Assembly (NCBI GenBank): GCA_003942085.1
Contig: DQIQ01000014.1
Location: forward strand, 1 to 37,321
Length of the DNA stretch: 37,321 nucleotides
Reading direction: 5' to 3'
Source of the DNA: Thermoplasmata archaeon
Lineage (GTDB): Archaea > Thermoplasmatota > E2 > DHVEG-1
Shown one piece after another: positions 32,715 to 37,321 of this stretch; the stretch's first letter is position 1, and each line of letters opens with the position of its first letter. The position numbers were made by a program, and so were the translations under genes. Below the pieces are notes generated by a model. It ran no database searches. It worked only from the letters and a program-made list of their open reading frames with translations, and was not told the DNA's origin.

Positions 32715-32942
32715 ATGGTTGAATTTGAGACACTGAAAGCAGAGGAAGTAAAATTTGGAAAAAATAATTTCATCGAAGTTGCACGGAAGAAAGCTATCGG
32801 TGAATCGATCTCGAAAGAATTCGTCGCAATATCCCGCGGGTTTTATCTTTCAGATGGAACGAAGAAATGGAAATCATCCATCACGCTTCCCGATGAAGAA
32901 GATAAAAGGAAGCAGATTGCAACGTTAATTAACGACCTATAA
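32715..32942 (+). CDS. Small conserved-type protein, possibly PC4-like
   Basis: 75 aa. GAGGTA lies five bases before the ATG and GTTTAAATTCC supplies a TATA box. The C-terminal half, 'AISRGFYLSDGTKKWKSSITLP' with a following amphipathic helix 'RKQIATLINDL', resembles the beta-beta-helix end of PC4/YdbC-like single-strand DNA binding proteins. The match is weak and by eye only. The N-terminus is acidic and Lys-rich. It is a single-gene unit followed by a long T tract. Confidence 0.55.
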   Translation: MVEFETLKAEEVKFGKNNFIEVARKKAIGESISKEFVAISRGFYLSDGTKKWKSSITLPDEEDKRKQIATLINDL

Positions 32943-33011
32943 GAATCATATTTCATATCGCAACTCCACGTATACAGGAAGAATCGAAACGCTGGTAGGT
33001 TGCTCGTTTTA

Positions 33012-33023
33012 TTTTTTTTTTTT
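33012..33023 (+). terminator. Long T tract terminator
   Basis: A run of twelve T, about 70 bases after the gene ending at 32942, in a convergent intergenic gap. Typical archaeal U-tract terminator. Confidence 0.5.
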
Positions 33024-33041
33024 ATTTTCAGTGTGTACTGG

Positions 33042-33710
33042 TTAGTGTTTGTATCGGACAAAATATTCTTCGTCTTGCCACACCGCATCATCAGGTTTCT
33101 TTCTGAAATAATAGATCTGCTTTGGTTCGAATGTACGTTGCTGAAGTGGAAGTGGTTTTGTGTGCTGCTCTTTGGGCTGCTGTTCAAAGAAATGCGGGAG
33201 TTTTTTACTGACAAATATCGTGACGATGACCTTAGCACAGAGCAACGCAAGCATTACTTCTACACACAGCAGGGTGACAGCGACACCCCATCCTGCTGTT
33301 AGGAATTGTTGAGAAATATCGTAGTGCTGGTAAAAAGAATTTAACGTAATCATCGTAATAAACGCGACACCCAGGTAAATGAAATACATGAGGTCAAGGG
33401 TGAGCGGTATTGATTTTTCACCCCGGTTAACAAACCCGTAGAGCTCATAGAGATGGAGTAACAATAAAAAGAATGCAGACGGACCAATAAGCAGGGAGAA
33501 CATGTACAAGGTCGCATCCAGATCGGTCATCACGGCCCCGTAGATGAGATAGGAAAATGTCTGAAAGACGATGGCGACTAGACCAGCAAGAAGCAATGCA
33601 TCGATGCTGTGTTGGATCTGAATTTCTTTGAGATAGTGTTGCGTGTCATGTAGTTGTACGGTTATTTTTTCAAGATCTCCTTTAGGTTGTTGGATGTGAT
33701 CATCACTCAT
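33042..33710 (-). CDS. Four-helix membrane protein of unknown function
   Basis: About 222 aa. A cytoplasmic N-terminal helix (LEKITVQLHDTQHYLKEIQIQH) may form a coiled coil. Four transmembrane segments follow between about residues 38 and 165. The C-terminal tail is polar, basic and aromatic (KQIYYFRKKPDDAVWQDEEY). GAGGTGAT lies seven bases before ATG 33710, which decides for that start over 33740. No enzyme motif is visible. It resembles many small archaeal membrane proteins with no assigned role. Confidence 0.65.
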   Translation of the reverse strand: MSDDHIQQPKGDLEKITVQLHDTQHYLKEIQIQHSIDALLLAGLVAIVFQTFSYLIYGAVMTDLDATLYMFSLLIGPSAFFLLLLHLYELYGFVNRGEKSIPLTLDLMYFIYLGVAFITMITLNSFYQHYDISQQFLTAGWGVAVTLLCVEVMLALLCAKVIVTIFVSKKLPHFFEQQPKEQHTKPLPLQQRTFEPKQIYYFRKKPDDAVWQDEEYFVRYKH

Positions 33711-33971
33711 TTTACCCATCACCTCAAATGTTCCTTCCACTGATGTAATCGGAGCAGTAGTATAAAAATAGTCAAGGTGACATGGTGAAGAATCGCCAGT
33801 CTACAGGGATATTCCCAAGTGAACACAGTCAATTATTTTCGTCTATAATATAAGTGAATATATGGTGAAATGAAGGAAAATTGGTTCGTCTCATTCTTTA
33901 ATAAAAAAACATAGATTTATTAAGGAGAGTCTCTATTGAACCATTTAAATCATTTAATAGGGGATCCTCAT

Positions 33972-35240
33972 ATGAAGAAATCGTTCATCGCACTAAGTCT
34001 TTGTCTGCTCCTGCTTGGCATGCCGATCGGGTTAAGTGATTGTGGCTGCACGCTCCCAGATGACCATACATCCCAACTACCTGGTCAACCATGGATGTCT
34101 GATGCTGATATTACCGCATTGCGGAACCAATCGATTGCGGAAGGTTGGACCTTCACTGTTGGGAAAAACCCTGCGACGGAGCGTCCGTTGTCTGAGCTCT
34201 GCGGTCTTGTCGAGCCGGAAAACTGGTGGGTTAATGCGTCTTTTGATCCGTGTACTCCGACCAGTGGTCTTCCATCTCGTTTTGACTGGCGGGAGCTTGG
34301 AGGTTGCCCAGCGATACGAAATCAAGGAGGATGCGGGAGTTGCTGGGCGTTTGGCTCGATGGCACCTCTTGAATGTAACATTCTCATTAAAGACCATAAG
34401 GAAGTGGATCTCTCAGAACAGTGGCTGGTAAGCTGTAACCTCAATGGATGGGGATGTAACGGTGGATGGTGGGCGCATGATTACTTTCAATGGAAAATGG
34501 ACCGGTCGAATGGAACCGGTGCCGTGTTAGAGGAGGAATTTCCTTATCAAGCATTGGATGTTCCCTGCAATGGGCCGTATCATCATCCGTACATGATCGA
34601 TTCCTGGCATTATGTTGGGTTTTCCCAGGGAGTCGCCCCTACCGATGCGATTAAACAAGCGATTCTGACCTATGGCCCTGTCTCGGTCGGTGTTGCGGTT
34701 ACCGAGGCGTTCGGGGCGTACTCAGGCGGGGTCTTTAACGTAGATGATCCTCATGCGCAGATCAATCATGCGGTCGCCTTAGTCGGCTGGGACGACAGCC
34801 AAGGGACAAATGGATCCTGGATCCTTCGAAACTCCTGGGGTCCTGGGTGGGGTGAGGAAGGGTACATGCGCATCGAATATCGCGTCTGTAAGGTCGGGTA
34901 TGGGGCCTGCTATGTGAATTATCCGGTGAAAACAAAAGTCGATATCTCCGGCGGCTTTCTCGGGCTGAATGTCGGGTTACGCAATGTGGGCAACACCCCG
35001 ACGACCAATATCAAATGGAGCATTGTTTTGAAAGGCGGAATTTTTGGAGCAATCAACACCTCTGTCGGCGGCACTATAGACGCCTTAGATCCTGGGGTGG
35101 TGGTATATGAGAGAATCCCACGTCTTGGATTCGGACCTCTGAGCATCTCAGTTTATGCGGTACCAAAAAACGCAGGGAAAATGGTTAAACACGCTGAGGG
35201 TTTCTTATGTGGATTTCTGTTAATTGTTCCACAAAATTAA
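33972..35240 (+). CDS. Secreted papain-like cysteine protease (C1A) with C-terminal surface domain
   Basis: 422 aa. A signal peptide (KKSFIALSLCLLLLGMPIG) is followed by a pro-region (about 30-90), then the peptidase domain. The active-site Cys is C124 in QGGCGSCWAF, His is H266 in HAVALVGW and Asn is N287 in NSWGPGWGEEGYMRI, so the triad is complete. Several further cysteines suggest disulfides. The last 100 residues (VDISGGFLGLNVGLRNVGNT onward to GFLLIVPQN) form a beta domain shared with the beta-helix protein at 31013, probably for attachment or display. It should cleave proteins outside the cell. ATG 33972 is preferred; TTG 33936, with AAGGAG upstream, would give an overlong n-region. 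Confidence 0.92.
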   Translation: MKKSFIALSLCLLLLGMPIGLSDCGCTLPDDHTSQLPGQPWMSDADITALRNQSIAEGWTFTVGKNPATERPLSELCGLVEPENWWVNASFDPCTPTSGLPSRFDWRELGGCPAIRNQGGCGSCWAFGSMAPLECNILIKDHKEVDLSEQWLVSCNLNGWGCNGGWWAHDYFQWKMDRSNGTGAVLEEEFPYQALDVPCNGPYHHPYMIDSWHYVGFSQGVAPTDAIKQAILTYGPVSVGVAVTEAFGAYSGGVFNVDDPHAQINHAVALVGWDDSQGTNGSWILRNSWGPGWGEEGYMRIEYRVCKVGYGACYVNYPVKTKVDISGGFLGLNVGLRNVGNTPTTNIKWSIVLKGGIFGAINTSVGGTIDALDPGVVVYERIPRLGFGPLSISVYAVPKNAGKMVKHAEGFLCGFLLIVPQN

Positions 35241-35313
35241 TAAATACCTCCCCTTTCGGCTTCAGATATATTTTTAAACTCCTGGAAGAATATTCGCTAC
35301 GCACGGGGTTGGC

Positions 35314-35499
35314 ATGAAAAAAGAAAATTGCCCGTTCTGTGGACATCGATGGATTCGAAAATCATCAGAATCGATGATAGAATGCCCAAATTGTCAGACA
35401 GAATATTTCGTTTCACAAAGGCACGAAGAAACAGCGGATGAAGAAATCTTAGAGGAAGAAGAAACCATCGCTGATGAGTTCGAAGAGAGAAACCTTTAA
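35314..35499 (+). CDS. Small zinc-ribbon protein with acidic tail
   Basis: 61 aa. One zinc ribbon, CPFCGHRW...CPNCQTEYF, occupies residues 6-32. A strongly acidic tail (EETADEEILEEEETIADEFEE) follows. Such short zinc-ribbon proteins in archaea are usually nucleic-acid or protein adaptors. A TATA-like TATATTTTTAAAC lies upstream near 35265-35280. No family name can be assigned. Confidence 0.75.
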   Translation: MKKENCPFCGHRWIRKSSESMIECPNCQTEYFVSQRHEETADEEILEEEETIADEFEERNL

Positions 35500-35565
35500 G
35501 GCGTTTAGCTTTTTTTATCAGAATGGTTCATCAAATTTAAAAATACCTTGTTGATACCGATTCTG

Positions 35566-35946
35566 ATGGTAGATGTACTCAGCGAGGAAAGTGCACTCGT
35601 ATTGACCGGCATTATAATCACGTTTATCTCAAGCATGCTTTATACGATTAACGCTCAGGGTTTTGTTCACCGCGGGAAATACCGGAAAAAGGAAGAAGCG
35701 ATCCTTATCTTCCTTGGCGCGACCATCTTCTTAGGGCTTATCACCCCAGTTATCAATGAGATATCCAAGTTGATTATACTGTACGTTCCGGTCATTACTA
35801 TCGCCGGGGTGGTTCTGATGACGACCAATTTTGTTCTTCACTACAGCATCCCAAGCTGGAAGCAGACCTCGACAAAATCACTTCTCATTTATCTGCTTGG
35901 TTTATTTCTCTCGGTGTTGGGACTCCTGATAAGTATCTACGTCTAA
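35566..35946 (+). CDS. Four-helix integral membrane protein
   Basis: About 126 aa. Four transmembrane segments cover most of the protein (LVLTGIIITFISSMLYTINA; ILIFLGATIFLGLITPVI; LIILYVPVITIAGVVLM; LLIYLLGLFLSVLGLLISIY). A basic loop (HRGKYRKKEE) follows the first helix. TTTAAAAA lies 27 bases before ATG 35566, so the mRNA is leaderless and the listed start at 35548 (TTG) is rejected. Function unknown. Confidence 0.7.
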   Translation: MVDVLSEESALVLTGIIITFISSMLYTINAQGFVHRGKYRKKEEAILIFLGATIFLGLITPVINEISKLIILYVPVITIAGVVLMTTNFVLHYSIPSWKQTSTKSLLIYLLGLFLSVLGLLISIYV

Positions 35947-35962
35947 AAGAAGGGAGAGCCGG

Positions 35963-35971
35963 TTTTTTTTT
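35963..35971 (+). terminator. T9 terminator
   Basis: GAGAGCCGG followed by nine T, 17 bases after the membrane-protein stop. Confidence 0.5.
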
Positions 35972-36035
35972 CTCGCTCTAGTCTACATGCTATGTTTTTT
36001 ATTGTTTTTTGAAGCGGAAAACCGGTAAGAACTGT

Positions 36036-36078
36036 ACAATATAATTTATATAGTATATTTTACACAATATAATATTGT
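36036..36078 (+). promoter_or_regulatory. TATA promoter with repeated element and palindrome (candidate operator)
   Basis: ACAATATAAT occurs at 36036-36045 and again at 36064-36073, and the second copy is part of the perfect 15-base palindrome ACAATAT-A-ATATTGT (36064-36078). TTTATATAG lies between them as the TATA box. The palindrome falls at the expected transcript start, a usual place for an archaeal repressor site. Confidence 0.45.
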
Positions 36079-36104
36079 ATGATTCTTAACAACGAGGTGT
36101 AACC

Positions 36105-36536
36105 ATGGATCCGATACTGCAATTTATATTTGGAGTGAGTCTCGCGATCGTTCTTCATGAATTAACACACCTGCTTACACTAATATACTATAACATTCCG
36201 TTTAAGGCGATTGTGCTGACCAAATGGTCTGCCATCGGATTTCTCGTTGACAACGAAACCTACGTGACCGATAACAAAAAACTACTGTTCCTGTATTTTT
36301 TACCAATCGTCTGGTGCCTGATGTATTTCATCAACCCTAGCGAGCCGTTCTTCGTCATGTTCCCGGTTGTCAATATCTTCGGCGGAATTGGTGATTTCTA
36401 TAGTTTCTTTCGCATCATCATCGTACCACCAGAAAAAAGAATTGAGCTGGCCAACCGAAGCGATGACAAAGTGCTAAAAAAAATTATTTGGAGAAAGGAT
36501 ATCTCCGCACATAGCAGATTCTTCAATGGGAAATAA
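36105..36536 (+). CDS. Membrane zincin-like protein (HELTH), DUF3267-like
   Basis: 143 aa. A first transmembrane helix contains HELTHLLTLIYY, a metal-binding HExxH inside the membrane as in M50-like and DUF3267 proteins. A second hydrophobic segment (LLFLYFLPIVWCLMYFI) is followed by NIFGGIGDFYSFFRI. Its NxxGGIGDxY pattern could supply the Asp ligand. The tail is basic. It may be an intramembrane or membrane-associated metalloprotease; activity is inferred from motif only. GAGGTG lies six bases before the ATG. The promoter carries a candidate operator. Confidence 0.7.
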   Translation: MDPILQFIFGVSLAIVLHELTHLLTLIYYNIPFKAIVLTKWSAIGFLVDNETYVTDNKKLLFLYFLPIVWCLMYFINPSEPFFVMFPVVNIFGGIGDFYSFFRIIIVPPEKRIELANRSDDKVLKKIIWRKDISAHSRFFNGK

Positions 36537-36551
36537 GCAGCGTTCCCCATC

Positions 36552-36559
36552 TTTTTTTT
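36552..36559 (+). terminator. T8 terminator
   Basis: Eight T, 15 bases after the HELTH-protein stop, preceded by GTTCCCCATC. Confidence 0.45.
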
Positions 36560-36792
36560 ATGCAATTATCCGTATTGAGATGAGTTTGTAAAAGACTTGA
36601 GGCTTCTTTGTTCGATGAATTGAGTGTTGCAACAAGTCTCCACCTCGCAATTTCTATCTCTAGAACGTTAATGACAGATGGTTCTTCAAACCTTATCAGA
36701 AGAAGGTTGCGTAATCATCTGTTTTTGTGTCGTTTTGGCTATAAATTTATATACGTGACACGCATTAGCAATATGTAAGGAGGAAAAAGATC

Positions 36793-37321
36793 ATGAACAC
36801 ATCGTTTTTTGGAAAGGTGTTAACGTTTATCATTGTCGTTTTATTTACCGGAATGAATTGTGTGTCAACCGTCGATAGTATAACCTTTAAAAAATGCGAT
36901 TCAACAGGTGTTTTGAACTGGGCAACGATTGGAAATCCATGCCTTGAAAGACAAAAAACACCACAAATAAAACCTGACGGATTATCATCAACCTCCTGTC
37001 AACAAATCCAACCCGGTACCGTAACACCGCGACCAATTAACAACAGAGGAGAAGTTATCTTCAGTCAAGGATACTATCTTCCGACTGAATCCTGGAACTT
37101 TTACACAAGCGCATCAGAACCTGCGTATCTTGCTCAGGAAGACTTCTGGGGCCTCACCAGTGATATTGGTGACGTCGAATGGTACGGTCTGCCCTTGATT
37201 TATAACTACGGATGGACCCCCGGTGACCCAACAGGTATGACCTTTGAGATTAAATTCTTCGAAGACAATGCCGGTTCACCTGGTGCTGAAGTCGCAAGTT
37301 TCTCCGATCTCCAACCTGAGG
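36793..37321 (+). CDS. Secreted protein, 5' part only (partial at window end)
   Basis: Not in the ORF track because no stop lies within the window. ATG 36793 opens 176 codons without a stop. A signal peptide (GKVLTFIIVVLFTGMNCV) is followed by a Cys-containing low-complexity stretch, then a beta-rich domain with 'EVIFSQGYYLPTESWNFYTS', 'DFWGLTSDIGDVEWYGLPLIY' and 'FEIKFFEDNAGSPGAEVA'. This pattern is common in surface proteins carrying Ig-like or choice-of-anchor domains. AAGGAGG precedes the ATG by about nine bases and TATAAATTTATATAC (36740-36754) is the TATA region. The function and the remaining domains lie beyond the window. Confidence 0.75.
   Translation, partial: MNTSFFGKVLTFIIVVLFTGMNCVSTVDSITFKKCDSTGVLNWATIGNPCLERQKTPQIKPDGLSSTSCQQIQPGTVTPRPINNRGEVIFSQGYYLPTESWNFYTSASEPAYLAQEDFWGLTSDIGDVEWYGLPLIYNYGWTPGDPTGMTFEIKFFEDNAGSPGAEVASFSDLQPE

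Noticed and set aside
33000-33302. 100-aa plus-strand ORF
   Set aside because: It begins in a poly-T tract and is antisense to the membrane protein at 33042-33710, which has a good ribosome site and helix pattern.
33936-33971. TTG start with AAGGAG for the C1A protease
   Set aside because: It would put 12 extra residues before a complete signal peptide; ATG 33972 has its own AGGGGAT site.
1-37321. tRNA, rRNA, CRISPR, insertion sequence, prophage or origin
   Set aside because: No tRNA-like GGTTCGAATCC context with matching arms, no regularly spaced repeats, and no transposase, integrase or Orc/Cdc6-like protein was found by reading the sequence and the ORF list.

Overview
The window is archaeal chromosomal DNA. 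Markers are both subunits of DNA topoisomerase VI, transcription factor TFS, an archaeal-type valyl-tRNA synthetase, a hexulose-6-phosphate synthase/RraA fusion, a tungsten-type aldehyde ferredoxin oxidoreductase, and TATA-box promoters that give leaderless mRNAs about 25-29 bp downstream. The secreted proteins have signal peptides of the '..LLFIGVxxxPxxAQ' type, with Ig-like, beta-helix and papain domains. This suggests a mesophilic, heterotrophic euryarchaeon, most likely Thermoplasmatota (Marine Benthic Group D-like). The phylum call is inference. I see no tRNA or rRNA gene, CRISPR array, transposase or integrase.

Layout. 1-2.5 kb: winged-helix DUF2582 genes, a gamma-carbonic-anhydrase-like protein, a cold-shock protein, an unlisted 58-aa Cys-rich protein and a YgjP-type metallopeptidase. 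2.5-4.7 kb: two tandem paralogous secreted proteins that share an 18-nt promoter block, then an HEYIH protein. 4.8-9.9 kb: Nudix-TFS, MobB, an MFS and an EamA transporter, a secreted molybdopterin-fold-like protein and a protein-kinase-like protein. 10-15.6 kb: a secreted Ig-like protein, then a tight five-gene operon (small exported molybdopterin-fold-like protein, membrane protein, four-cluster ferredoxin, 775-aa AOR-family enzyme, acetate/succinate-type transporter). 15.6-19.3 kb: a candidate structured small RNA, an M14 carboxypeptidase, a 28-aa membrane microprotein and a NosD-like beta-helix protein. 19.4-25.7 kb: response regulator, HPS-RraA fusion coupled to a DUF362/ferredoxin protein, a second acetate-type transporter, and ValRS with a translationally coupled 35-aa membrane microprotein. 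25.9-37.3 kb: a triple-repeat lipoprotein with an odd start, topoisomerase VI B and A, several small membrane proteins, a second beta-helix protein, a secreted papain-like protease, a membrane HELTH protein, and a secreted protein cut by the window end.

Together, the exported C1A protease, the M14 carboxypeptidase, the AOR operon and two organic-acid transporters fit an organism that degrades external peptides, oxidises the resulting aldehydes to acids with reduction of ferredoxin, and exports the acids. HPS in archaea makes ribose 5-phosphate through the reverse RuMP route.

The signals I think most deserve follow-up are: the 10-bp-closed hairpin RNA with an anti-Shine-Dalgarno-like loop near 15.8 kb; the ValRS whose KMSKS motif reads PMHAS; the AOR operon with its unusual cysteine spacing and two exported molybdopterin-fold-like proteins; a shared C-terminal domain joining the protease and a beta-helix protein; a cluster of microproteins missed by the ORF track; and two genes with unconventional starts (A8 slippage or ACG, and CTG).
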